Position numbers and translations under genes: made by a program
Notes under the pieces: model-generated
The model's database searches: none
Seen by the model: the letters and a program-made list of their open reading frames with translations, nothing else
Told to the model about the DNA's origin: nothing
Part shown: positions 36,138 through 45,166 of the stretch, in pieces
How positions within the stretch are numbered: the first letter of the stretch is position 1
Layout: each line of letters starts with the position of its first letter
Assembly: GCA_947627175.1 (NCBI GenBank)
Contig: CANQVA010000008.1
Coordinates: 1-64,000 of the forward strand
Source of the DNA: an uncultured Ruminococcus sp.
Lineage (GTDB): Bacteria; Bacillota; Clostridia; Oscillospirales; Ruminococcaceae
Direction of reading: 5' to 3'
DNA: 64,000 bases

Positions 36138-37490
36138 TTAATGACTAAAAATTTCTTCTTCAAGAATATTATAGTTTGCATTCAAATCAACTTGCAATAC
36201 AGACTGAACTGTTCCGTCATCAAACCATATGTCCTCGGGATAGAAAGTATTTTCGGCAGGTATCTGCAATTGTTTTATATCATATCTTATTGCCATAGGG
36301 ATTCTCAATGAAAGCAGATACATTTCAAGCGTTGACATATTGGTATTTATTTTTGGTATTACACTTTTTGCAATACGTCCTATTGCAATCGGATTTATTG
36401 CTTTTGGTATAATTTTTTCAAAGACTTCACGCTGTCGCATTGTACGTTCAAAATCACTGTTTCCCACATATCTTATACGTGCAAATGAAAGAGCCTGTTT
36501 GCCGTTAAGGTGAAGTTTTCCGCCACCGTTGAGGAAGTCCGCCTGCTGGTCATCTCCCATAAGTTGATTTACTTCGGAGAAAAGAATATTATTTATTTCC
36601 TGTGCTTCTTCGTCTGTAACATCAATATCAATTCCGCCTACAGCGTCGATAATTCCGGCGAATGAAACAAAGTTTACTGTTATATAGTCATCAATTTTAA
36701 CCATGAAATTATTTTCTATTGTGTCCATAAGAAGTTCTGCACCGCCATATGAATATGAAGCATTAAGTTTGTCCATGCCGTAACCCTGAATATTTACATA
36801 GCTGTCACGCATAAAAGAAGTAAGAATAATTTCATTTGTACGGCTGTTTAGTGACATCAGAATCATTGAATCGGAACGACCCTGTTCTTCGTCGGAGCGT
36901 CCGTCCGTGCCTATAATAAGGACATTTCTTACATATGTTCTTGATATTGCATTACTTGTGCGGTTGCGGTTGCCTGTTTCTTCTTTTCCGACTTTATTTA
37001 TTACAACAAGTGCAGTACATGAGTATATACCGAAAAGCATAACAAGAATTATAAATAAAGTTATTACTATTCTTTTTACTATTCTGCTGAAAAAACTTTT
37101 ATGCTTTTTCTTTTTACGATGCTGAACAGGCGGAGGGGCTTGTCTTTGTTGTCTTTGCTGTGGGTAATTCTGAGTCTGATAATTTGCATTACGGTATCCT
37201 GAATTATAGCGTTGATAATTTTGATTCATATATTCATTGGACTGCTGATAATTCGGTCGGTACTGATTTTGATTTTGATAATTATAATTATAATTGTTCT
37301 GTGGTTGTCTTGTATTTTGTTGACGTCCTGTATTCTGTGTCTGTCTGTTTTGTCGCTGATAATTCATTCGTTTTTGTGAAGACTGTCTGTTTGTATTTGG
37401 TCTTCTGTAATTCTGTGGATTTTGGGGAATGGGGATATTCATTGTATTTTGGTTATCTGTGTTATCATCGTTTTGAAGTCTGCCTGTCAT
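36138..37490 (-). CDS. LCP (LytR-CpsA-Psr) family wall-polymer ligase with Gln/Asn-rich tail
   Basis: A 450-residue membrane protein. The first 120 residues are a cytoplasmic Gln/Asn/Tyr-rich low-complexity region (repeated NYQ and RQN units). A basic patch (RKKKKHK) and one membrane helix follow (about residues 137-160). The LCP domain has VLIIGTDGRSDEEQGRSDSM, SFMRDSYV with a conserved Arg-Asp, GMDKLNASYSYGG and SFARIRYVGNSDFERTMRQR. LCP enzymes transfer teichoic acids or capsule from lipid carrier to peptidoglycan. The Q/N-rich tail is unusual. AAAGGAG supports the start. Confidence 0.92.
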   Translation of the reverse strand: MTGRLQNDDNTDNQNTMNIPIPQNPQNYRRPNTNRQSSQKRMNYQRQNRQTQNTGRQQNTRQPQNNYNYNYQNQNQYRPNYQQSNEYMNQNYQRYNSGYRNANYQTQNYPQQRQQRQAPPPVQHRKKKKHKSFFSRIVKRIVITLFIILVMLFGIYSCTALVVINKVGKEETGNRNRTSNAISRTYVRNVLIIGTDGRSDEEQGRSDSMILMSLNSRTNEIILTSFMRDSYVNIQGYGMDKLNASYSYGGAELLMDTIENNFMVKIDDYITVNFVSFAGIIDAVGGIDIDVTDEEAQEINNILFSEVNQLMGDDQQADFLNGGGKLHLNGKQALSFARIRYVGNSDFERTMRQREVFEKIIPKAINPIAIGRIAKSVIPKINTNMSTLEMYLLSLRIPMAIRYDIKQLQIPAENTFYPEDIWFDDGTVQSVLQVDLNANYNILEEEIFSH

Positions 37491-37571
37491 TTTTTACTCC
37501 TTTCAAAAAAACATTTTTTAAATCAGAACCTGCTCCCGTACTTTATTTCGCAACGTTAGCAGGTTCTTTTT

Positions 37572-40031
37572 TTATATCTTTTTTGAACTTACCGCAAAAT
37601 ACGTCAGTATAGTGCAGGCGAGATTATAAATCACAAGTGCTGATGCTGACATATAGATATAATTAAATTCAAATGCCTTTGAAATAATCAGCATTATGCT
37701 TATTCCGAAACCGAGTATAATTGAAACTGTCTGAAAAATAAGTCCCAATATTGCGGCTGAATGGATTACTTTAGTACCGATAATAAGTTGAGCGAAAGAG
37801 GAAAATTTTCCCGAGCAAGCCATTGATGCACTGAGGCGTACTGTTTTTCTTGTTTCTTCGTCAAAATCTTCATGCAGTTTTTTCGGGAGAATCCTGAACA
37901 TACTTTTAGGAACACCAAAAAGCGAGGAAATTTTTCCGAGTGTCAGACAAGGGTCAACGCTTTTGAGAATCATAAATATTTTATGTTTTGCAAGCTGTTT
38001 AGCCCAGCGTTTAACTTCTCTGTCTGCACGTATTTCAACTGTAAAAAGTGCGGCGACGTTTCCGGAAATTGAAAGATACATAGCTTCCTGATTATCTCCT
38101 GTATATTCTGCTTCTTTTGTTTTGGTAGGTAGTCCTTCAATATTATGATTTATCATAAGTTCACGGTTTCCGAAAAGTACACGTCTGTTGTGAATCCAAC
38201 CACAAAGACCCATAGATTCCTCAAATGAAAAATTTTCTATATGATAGAGAATATCTTGATTTTCTTCTACAACATCGCTGAACAGATGACGCATTATACT
38301 TCCGGCGTGGTTTGTAAGGCTTGCGGCTTCAAGAAGAGCTTCATTTACTTTTGTATTTGAAAAGACCTTTACACCGCCGAGTTGAATAGAGTGTTCCGGA
38401 AAAAGAGAATCAGTATTTACAAGAATTGAGTTTGTGTCATAAAAGTCGTCAACACTCTGATAACCGAGCATAATGCCCTTTTTAATTATTGTTCTGTTTG
38501 AAATTTTTTCAAGGGGAACATTGGCAACAAATGGCATTGAAACACATGAAACTGCACATATAAGCATACTGAAAATTGAAAGACCAAAGGAAAAAGCCTC
38601 AACCGAGAAAAAATTCTCCTTACAGAAAAAAGTCAGTATTACTGAAATTATAAATGATATAATCAGACAGACGGGTGACGCTTTTTTACAATATTTGTCC
38701 GTGATGTCCGAAGAATATGTGTATTTAAGAAAATCTGTAAGAAAATCGGTTTTACGCATTGATGCCAGAATAGGAAAATCCCCGAGAGTACCCCTTGTAA
38801 GGCGTTCAGCACGTTCTTCATCACGAACATAAACTATACCGTGGCGGTCGAAATAATCTTTTGAAACGAGTTTGAAATTCCGTTGTGCCCTGTTAAGAAT
38901 GAGAAGTTTTCCGATAGCGTTTGTACAGAGTGCGAATATTCCGACGGGCATATAAATACGTTCTGCCATAATATAGTCGGGATTTATAAAACCCGGAAGA
39001 ATTGAAATAAAACAGGTAATTGCAGTAATTGAAGTAAGAGAATCGCTGTCCGCCTTGAATGTAAAAAGTTTTTTCAGACCTTTTGTAATTACCGCCAATG
39101 AAGAAACGATAGCCGCCATTCCCATAAACAAGTGTGTAATAAGATAAACGCTGAAATGGCTTTTGCTTAATACACTTATAATCGGCAAGTCAAATTGATT
39201 TGCCATAGTAACATAAATGCTGAATATTGAAAGCATAAGAAGAAATACGGCTCTTGCTTTTATAGTGCTTTTGAGTTCTTTTATATCTCGTCCGACGTCC
39301 TCAACATCGCCATAATAATTAAAGTCAACTATGCGTTTTGTACGTTTCTTTTTTGATGTTTCATCCGTTCTGTCATCTGTATCTATATGTACATCTATAG
39401 CTTCTGACGGCTGTCTGTTATATGTCATTCCTGAATCTGTCTTTGTATTTCTGCTGTTTTGACGTGAATATTTTGCCGCCGCAATAATTTCAGGTGAAGG
39501 CACAATGTCCGTAATCAATTTGAGGTTTTCGGGGTCTTCAGCTTCCGCAAGAATTGCCGCACGGCTGCGTTTTTTCTTTTTGAATACAGGTGGTGTATAC
39601 ATATATTCACCGTCGGGTGATTCTTTTTTATATGTATAATCCACTTCTTTTTTTCTGTGATTTTTTCCGGCTTTCTGACGTTCAGCCGCTTCCCTCGCCC
39701 TTGTCGATTCAGTCATACGGCGTATTTTTGAAATATCGTCGGCACTCATATGTGTATTCAATATTGAACTGCTGTAAACAATCGGTTCAGGGTTTCCGTC
39801 GGCATCAGTTCCGCCATTCAGTACAGTTATTTTACGCCTTTTAGGTGGTGGCGGTTCATTCATAGGCTGTTTAAGCGGGCTGTCGTCCCACGGTGATTTT
39901 TCATGGGAAGACGGTTTCGGTGCAGTGGCAACAGGTGAAGGGGCTTTTCGGTTTGTGCCGGAAAGAGGGTCATTTTTATCGGGGGAGTATTCGTCAAGAA
40001 TATCCTCCAGAGATAATTTTTCATCAGACAT
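37572..40031 (-). CDS. Degenerate P-type ATPase-like membrane protein
   Basis: An 819-residue protein. Residues 1-240 are hydrophilic and basic with no clear fold. Paired membrane helices lie near 250-320, 330-375 and 450-500, with two more near the end, in a P-type ATPase-like order. The segment GIMLGYQSVDDFYDTNSILVNTDSLFP aligns with the usual approach to DKTGTLT, but the aspartyl-phosphate motif is gone. LFGNRELM resembles the nucleotide-domain motif, while TGD and GDGxND equivalents are also missing. It probably cannot pump ions and may act as a scaffold or sensor. It precedes the LCP gene by 81 bases. Confidence 0.6.
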   Translation of the reverse strand: MSDEKLSLEDILDEYSPDKNDPLSGTNRKAPSPVATAPKPSSHEKSPWDDSPLKQPMNEPPPPKRRKITVLNGGTDADGNPEPIVYSSSILNTHMSADDISKIRRMTESTRAREAAERQKAGKNHRKKEVDYTYKKESPDGEYMYTPPVFKKKKRSRAAILAEAEDPENLKLITDIVPSPEIIAAAKYSRQNSRNTKTDSGMTYNRQPSEAIDVHIDTDDRTDETSKKKRTKRIVDFNYYGDVEDVGRDIKELKSTIKARAVFLLMLSIFSIYVTMANQFDLPIISVLSKSHFSVYLITHLFMGMAAIVSSLAVITKGLKKLFTFKADSDSLTSITAITCFISILPGFINPDYIMAERIYMPVGIFALCTNAIGKLLILNRAQRNFKLVSKDYFDRHGIVYVRDEERAERLTRGTLGDFPILASMRKTDFLTDFLKYTYSSDITDKYCKKASPVCLIISFIISVILTFFCKENFFSVEAFSFGLSIFSMLICAVSCVSMPFVANVPLEKISNRTIIKKGIMLGYQSVDDFYDTNSILVNTDSLFPEHSIQLGGVKVFSNTKVNEALLEAASLTNHAGSIMRHLFSDVVEENQDILYHIENFSFEESMGLCGWIHNRRVLFGNRELMINHNIEGLPTKTKEAEYTGDNQEAMYLSISGNVAALFTVEIRADREVKRWAKQLAKHKIFMILKSVDPCLTLGKISSLFGVPKSMFRILPKKLHEDFDEETRKTVRLSASMACSGKFSSFAQLIIGTKVIHSAAILGLIFQTVSIILGFGISIMLIISKAFEFNYIYMSASALVIYNLACTILTYFAVSSKKI

Positions 40032-40049
40032 AAAAATTTCTCCTTATGA

Positions 40050-40793
40050 TTAACATCGTTGTCTTAGAACTTCATACATGAAAATTCCTGCGGCAACTGA
40101 TGCATTGAGTGAATTTATTTTTCCGAGCATTGGCAATTTCACCATAAAGTCACATTTTTTCTGAATCAGTCTGCTTATGCCAAAGCCTTCCGAACCGATA
40201 ACAAGAGCCACACTACCCGTGAAATCAGTTTTGCAGTAATCACTTCCTGATGCGTCTGTGCCGTAAATCCATATGCCGTTTTCTTTTAGCGTATCAATAC
40301 ATGATGCAAGATTTGAAACTCTTGCAACAGGTACATAGCTTGCAGCTCCTGCGGAAGTTTTAAATACAGTTGCATTCAGTGATGCACTGCGTCGTTTTGG
40401 AATAATAATTCCGTCTGCACCTGCTGTTTCGGCAGTACGGATAATAGCACCGAGGTTGTGAGGGTCTTCAATTTCGTCACATATTATAATAAAAGGCTTT
40501 GTGCCTTTATTTCTTGATATATCTAAAATATCTTCAACTGATACATATTTTCCGCACGCTCCTACTGCAACTACTCCCTGATGTGAAGCACCGCCGGCAA
40601 GCTGAGAAAGTTTTTTGTCCTGAGCGTCCTTTACAACAATGTCTTTTTCTTTAGCAAGACGGCGTATAAGACTTAAACTTCCGCCGTTTCCGTCAATATA
40701 TATAGTGTCAATTTGTGTGCCGGACTTAATAGCCTCAATAACCGGGTTACGTCCGACAATATTTTTAGATTTTTCATTGATTTCAGTATTCAT
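40050..40793 (-). CDS. rlmB: 23S rRNA 2'-O-ribose methyltransferase (TrmH family, RlmB)
   Basis: A 247-residue SPOUT-class methyltransferase. The N-terminal substrate-binding domain (residues 10-85) starts IVGRNPVIEAIKSG. The SPOUT domain has CDEIEDPHNLGAIIRTAETAGADGII around residue 110-135. It then has ALVIGSEGFGISRL and LPMLGKINSLNASVAAGI, the knot motifs. The family methylates G2251 in 23S rRNA. The ribosome site is weak. The gene precedes the P-type-like gene by 18 bases. Confidence 0.92.
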   Translation of the reverse strand: MNTEINEKSKNIVGRNPVIEAIKSGTQIDTIYIDGNGGSLSLIRRLAKEKDIVVKDAQDKKLSQLAGGASHQGVVAVGACGKYVSVEDILDISRNKGTKPFIIICDEIEDPHNLGAIIRTAETAGADGIIIPKRRSASLNATVFKTSAGAASYVPVARVSNLASCIDTLKENGIWIYGTDASGSDYCKTDFTGSVALVIGSEGFGISRLIQKKCDFMVKLPMLGKINSLNASVAAGIFMYEVLRQRC

Positions 40794-40855
40794 ATTATCT
40801 ATAGAGAGAAAAAAACTCTCCGCTCCTTTTTCTTTTGTCCTGACGGACTGTCTAT

Positions 40856-40884
40856 ATTATATCATCAAAACAGAAAAAATACAA
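40856..40884 (-). promoter_or_regulatory. Promoter of rlmB
   Basis: The minus strand has TTGTAT (40884-40879), a 17-base spacer and TATAAT (40861-40856). Confidence 0.6.
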
Positions 40885-40929
40885 GACTTTTCTGTTAATT
40901 TGCCCGTCGGTATCTGCATAAATTTTTCG

Positions 40930-41721
40930 TCATGAAATGTCAATTAAAGACAATTCCGGACGGTTGAAAATTCTCGGAATAAAAATCATACGCAGTGGTT
41001 TTGCAAGTCCACGGCTTATAATATGTGTGCAGTTTCCATACTGATATTTTCCTGTTGTATATCCGGGAAAAATTCCTTGGTCGGGGGCATACAGACCCTG
41101 TTCAAGAATGAACGGAATACGCCACTGTCCGCCATGGGCATGACCTGAAAGAATAAGGTCAAATTTTTTTAAATTCGGGTTATAAGGTTCAAATTGTTCG
41201 GGCTGGTGCATAAGAAGAATGTTATAATAATCCGAATCAAGTTCATCTTCCTTATGATAATTATTATAATCAATAATACCGTATACACGTATTTTCTGAT
41301 TATTTATATTAAATTCCGTGAAATCATCGTTTATAACGGGAATATTAAGTTTTCTGACTTCCTCAAAAAATTCATCTTCATCTTCACGCATTTCTTCGTG
41401 ATTTCCTGCGGTATAGGCACAGTTATATTTTTCACTGACCATTTTCATAAGTTTCAGTGAATATTTTGTACCGCCTTTATAGTCAATAACATCACCGCCG
41501 AAAAGTACTAAATCGGGCTTGAATTTTTCAATCTTTTCAAATATTCCCGACTGGTCTGTACCACCGAAAAAGCAGTTATGCAAATCCGAAATAAATACTA
41601 TTTTCAGATTGTTTATTTTTTCTGATTCAACACTGTAATTTATCGGTTTAAGTGCAAATCCCCACGCATAAAGCAACACGACAATAACAAGCACAACGGC
41701 AGTTATTTTAAATTTTTTCAT
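40930..41721 (-). CDS. Membrane-anchored metallophosphoesterase
   Basis: A 263-residue calcineurin-like phosphoesterase with an N-terminal membrane helix (residues 5-22). The metal motifs are in order: FISDLHNCF (D-x-H), LFGGDVIDY (GD), AGNHEEM (GNHE) and SGHAHGGQWR (GHxH). The catalytic domain should face outside, as in YkuE-type enzymes. It is the last gene of the acyl-transfer operon; its ATG shares a base with the ACP stop (TAATG). It may release phosphate or hydrolyse a phosphorylated lipid or acyl by-product. Confidence 0.88.
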   Translation of the reverse strand: MKKFKITAVVLVIVVLLYAWGFALKPINYSVESEKINNLKIVFISDLHNCFFGGTDQSGIFEKIEKFKPDLVLFGGDVIDYKGGTKYSLKLMKMVSEKYNCAYTAGNHEEMREDEDEFFEEVRKLNIPVINDDFTEFNINNQKIRVYGIIDYNNYHKEDELDSDYYNILLMHQPEQFEPYNPNLKKFDLILSGHAHGGQWRIPFILEQGLYAPDQGIFPGYTTGKYQYGNCTHIISRGLAKPLRMIFIPRIFNRPELSLIDIS

Positions 41722-41963
41722 TATTTTCCTCTTTTGGAAATAATGTCAATCATTTCGCCGACGTTTTTCATGCCTGAAACTTCACGCATCTTGAAACGCA
41801 TACCAAATTCATCTTCAACTGCACCGATGAGGTTTATATGTTCAATACTGTCCCAGTCGTCAATGTCGTTGGCGGTAGTTTTTTCAGTGATAACGATTGA
41901 ATCATCATCAAAAATATCTCTGAAAACTTCTGTAAGTCTTTTAATTATTTCATTCTTATTCAT
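41721..41963 (-). CDS. Acyl carrier protein
   Basis: An 80-residue ACP. The motif DDWDSIEHINLI near residue 35 carries the Ser that receives 4'-phosphopantetheine. The helices and acidic surface match the family, and the closest type is the DltC/FkbH-partner class rather than fatty acid AcpP (DSLD). It overlaps the FkbH gene by 8 bases and the phosphoesterase by one base. It would carry an acyl group as a thioester for the membrane transferase. Confidence 0.92.
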   Translation of the reverse strand: MNKNEIIKRLTEVFRDIFDDDSIVITEKTTANDIDDWDSIEHINLIGAVEDEFGMRFKMREVSGMKNVGEMIDIISKRGK

Positions 41964-43755
41964 GACTGAACTCCTTTTTATTTACTTTTATTACATGATT
42001 TTTATTTTCATATGATGTTATATCAAGACTCCACACGGAATCGCCGTTTTCGTCCCTGCTTTCAAGTGTAAAACCGAATGAGCCGAAAAGTTCTGAAACC
42101 ATATTATTTTTAGGTGTCTTGTAATAATAACCTATGATTTTATCAATGCCACGTTCACGGCATTTTTTTACAAGTTCATCAAGCATTGCAAGTTCCATAT
42201 CTCTTTTGAGAACACGACAACTCATAAGCCATAGTTCTATATGAAGTGTTTTTTCTTCACAACGTCCTATTACAACAGAAACAACGCCATTGTCACCGAA
42301 CTTGTCCGAAAGTTGTCCGCAAAGTCTTATATGGTCAGGACTTTTTGTAACTTCCTCCATTTCACTGCCGGAATAACGCCTTGTAGTAACATTGAACTGA
42401 TTACTTTTGTTTGTAAGCTGAGTAATCCTTTGAAGATAAACGGGCAGAAAATCGGTTATTTGTGCATTCATGTCAAGGCTTAGCAGATAGTCCTGATAAT
42501 TGTCAAAACTTTTAAGTTGTGCTGTTCGCTTTGCATTTGCGGCATACATTTCACTGCGATGCAGGTCATCTTTTGAAACGGACGTTACCTCAAAAAATCC
42601 GCTCCTTGAAAGCTGATACATAGCATCACTTACTGAAGTAAGATTCACAACTGAAATATTCGGAATTTGTGCCTCAACTATGGCACATTCAGCGGGATTG
42701 TCGTCCACAAAAACAAAACTCTCCGCAAGTAACCCTGTTTCATTTGCAGACTGTTCAATATTACGGTCTTTGCTGTCCCAGTTTGCTTTTATTGAAATAA
42801 AGTCATCAGGTTTTAATACACTGCTTGGGTGATTAAGCCCAAGAAGTGCGTTTTCTTCGTCGTTTTTGGAACATACGGCAAGCAGTACGCCATAATTTTT
42901 ATAGCCTTTCAGAAAAGTCTGAAATTCGCTGTATGACTGCCCGACAGCAGTTTCAACACCTATTTCAATACCCTCCTGTCCGTCGTCACCTATTACACCG
43001 CCCCATAACGTATTGTCAAGGTCAAGGTCGATTACTTTCTGATTTTTTCCGTAAACAGATTTTATTATACACGCCACACTGTAAGCCAATTCCGGAATTA
43101 CCTCCGCACGTACAGCATATTTATATAGAAACCATGCGTCAGGGTCATGCCATTTTGTAAGACCTACAACCGATGAAAGATAGTTTATATCATTTATATA
43201 AAAGCCGTTGTTTTTGCGTGCATAGTCCGAAAAAAGTACATTCATACGGTTTATAAAAGCCGATATGCCACACCAGCCCCAGCCGTCATAATTTCCTGAA
43301 TGACGGAATAAAGGCAATTCAAAGTTGTTTTGAATTATGGGACATGAAAATTTTTCAACAAGTTTAATCCACATATTCTTGAAATATTCAAACTGTCCGT
43401 CAAGGCGTTCCTGAATCTGTTCGGGAGTTTCCGAAGGACTTTCGGGCAACATTGTCAAATTGCGTGATGTAGTGTGTATGTAAATTATGTCAGGTGAAAA
43501 GCTGTCAAGTTCAGGTGAACCGAAAACAGCATCTTCATAAAATTTGTTGTATTCAGACTGATAAAACTCCGGTTCTATGCCGAAATTCAGCAAGAAAAGT
43601 TCCATAGCAGAAACAACGTCATCTGTTGTAGAACCGCCGAGAACGGCAATTTTCTTTTTTATGCGGACTGAACCGTCAGCAAGAAGTTGTTTTTTTATTG
43701 ACCGTCTTCTTCGGAGAATGGTTTTTGCATCAAATGGGAAAATAAGTTCTTTCAA
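41956..43755 (-). CDS. FkbH-like HAD-IIIC domain protein (predicted glyceryl-ACP synthase)
   Basis: A 599-residue protein with three regions. Residues 35-230 resemble an SGNH-like domain (LGGSTTDD). The HAD-IIIC core has motif I DLDLDNTLWGG (residues 243-253), CSKND (295-299) and FVDDNPAE (349-356). The C-terminal GNAT-like domain (about 430-590) has LWLMSCRVLKRDMELAM. Known FkbH proteins take 1,3-bisphosphoglycerate, remove phosphate and load glyceryl onto an ACP. The following gene is an ACP, as in those systems. It starts with TTG after AAGGAGG. Its product here is predicted, not shown. Confidence 0.85.
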   Translation of the reverse strand: MKELIFPFDAKTILRRRRSIKKQLLADGSVRIKKKIAVLGGSTTDDVVSAMELFLLNFGIEPEFYQSEYNKFYEDAVFGSPELDSFSPDIIYIHTTSRNLTMLPESPSETPEQIQERLDGQFEYFKNMWIKLVEKFSCPIIQNNFELPLFRHSGNYDGWGWCGISAFINRMNVLFSDYARKNNGFYINDINYLSSVVGLTKWHDPDAWFLYKYAVRAEVIPELAYSVACIIKSVYGKNQKVIDLDLDNTLWGGVIGDDGQEGIEIGVETAVGQSYSEFQTFLKGYKNYGVLLAVCSKNDEENALLGLNHPSSVLKPDDFISIKANWDSKDRNIEQSANETGLLAESFVFVDDNPAECAIVEAQIPNISVVNLTSVSDAMYQLSRSGFFEVTSVSKDDLHRSEMYAANAKRTAQLKSFDNYQDYLLSLDMNAQITDFLPVYLQRITQLTNKSNQFNVTTRRYSGSEMEEVTKSPDHIRLCGQLSDKFGDNGVVSVVIGRCEEKTLHIELWLMSCRVLKRDMELAMLDELVKKCRERGIDKIIGYYYKTPKNNMVSELFGSFGFTLESRDENGDSVWSLDITSYENKNHVIKVNKKEFSHE

Positions 43756-43767
43756 GGAAAAACCTCC

Positions 43768-45153
43768 TTATTTATTAAGATTTTCTGACAGATGTTCACG
43801 GTTTATGCCGACTGCCGAATATGTACACATTGCAAATAAAACATCAGTAGCCTTGACTGACCTTATGAAACTTGCGGCATTTAAATCAAAATATCTTATA
43901 TCGCAAAGATAGATATTTTCAAATGAACTTGTCAGGAAAGGCAAAAGTGCGTTTCCGTAGCTGTCCTTGAAGATAACAAGATTACGTCCGTTTTTACACT
44001 TTGTTTTAACGTGGCGGATATTATCGTCCATGCCGAAAATGAGATAATAACTTGAATTATCAAGATAATCGGGATTAACAAAGAGTTCTGTTTCAACGGG
44101 GTTAGTGAAAGATGTTGAATACTGTTCAACTTCAACACTTGTTTCAGGTTCATAATATATGAATGATTCAGGATTTTCAAGGAGAGTGGAACTTTTTGTG
44201 TAGCCGTACATAGTGCCGACGTAACCTGAAAGCACGTGTTTTTTATATTTTGAAATATCTGCAAAATCAACGCCTGCTTCCTTTGCAAATTCCTCTGCCG
44301 CATAGTAAGCACCTAAAGGTTGCCAATGGTGGTCTGTACGTGAATATATAGGTTCTTTCTTATGGCGTAATAAAGCGGTATAAGCATCAACATTAGTTAC
44401 ATTTTTCAGATGTTTTTCTATTGAATCAATATCATCTTTTTCGCTTTCAACGAGGTCAAGATAATTTTCGGGCAGATAGTATGAAACACTGGTAGGAAGT
44501 ACCATTGAATAAACGTTTATATCTTTTCCGAGGGCTTCCTTGTATGCATTTATATCTTCAGCATAATTTATTTCATTTCCCCATGCACCGCCATAAAGCA
44601 TAATCGCACGCTTATTTACGACAAGAATATTATTTGAAACTTCACCATTAGCCGCCGCCTCATTTGCTTTAGGGAGAGTTGTTGCGGTAGTGGTAGTAGT
44701 TTTTGTTGATTCTTCTTCATTATTATTAGTAGTAGTCTGTGTATTTTTCGTAACAGGTTCTTCGGGTTGTTCTTTTTCCTTGTTGTCGTTGGCAGTATTA
44801 TATAATTCAACGCCTCCGCCGTCATCATCAGCACCATATTTAACGCCTTTCATGGGTATAAGGTACTTTGAAATCATTGTTTTGAAAAAACTCCTGTTCG
44901 GGACAGTATCATCATAATAATTAGCTATTCCCTCTGTATATTCGCCCTTTAAATAGCTTTCAACGGTAAATTCCGGAAATTTGGAAAGGTTTCTGTTTTC
45001 CTCATGTGAAACAGTGTCACGTTTCAGGAAAAGCAGATAGCAGAATCCGGCAATAAGTATCAACATAATTACCATGATATTGAGAAGGGCAAAAGAGTTA
45101 TCAACAAAAGTATTATGTTTTTTTGAATTGTGTTTTTTTGAAGATTTCGACAT
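43768..45153 (-). CDS. DHHW/AlgX-like SGNH-hydrolase family protein
   Basis: A 461-residue membrane-anchored extracellular protein. A basic N terminus precedes one membrane helix (about residues 17-40). The motif RTDHHWQPLGAYYA near residue 282 is the DHHW signature with the catalytic Asp-His. FKDSYGNALLP near residue 395 holds the likely nucleophilic Ser. A Thr/Asn/Glu-rich linker (residues 120-175) interrupts the fold. AlgX and AlgJ of this class acetylate alginate outside the membrane together with the MBOAT AlgI. TTGGAGGG before the ATG at 45153 decides the start. Confidence 0.88.
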   Translation of the reverse strand: MSKSSKKHNSKKHNTFVDNSFALLNIMVIMLILIAGFCYLLFLKRDTVSHEENRNLSKFPEFTVESYLKGEYTEGIANYYDDTVPNRSFFKTMISKYLIPMKGVKYGADDDGGGVELYNTANDNKEKEQPEEPVTKNTQTTTNNNEEESTKTTTTTATTLPKANEAAANGEVSNNILVVNKRAIMLYGGAWGNEINYAEDINAYKEALGKDINVYSMVLPTSVSYYLPENYLDLVESEKDDIDSIEKHLKNVTNVDAYTALLRHKKEPIYSRTDHHWQPLGAYYAAEEFAKEAGVDFADISKYKKHVLSGYVGTMYGYTKSSTLLENPESFIYYEPETSVEVEQYSTSFTNPVETELFVNPDYLDNSSYYLIFGMDDNIRHVKTKCKNGRNLVIFKDSYGNALLPFLTSSFENIYLCDIRYFDLNAASFIRSVKATDVLFAMCTYSAVGINREHLSENLNK

Positions 45154-45166
45154 ATTTTCCCTCCAA

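Noticed and set aside
37572-40031. Active metal-transporting P1B ATPase
   Set aside because: DKTGTLT, TGD and GDGxND are all missing, so pumping is not supported.
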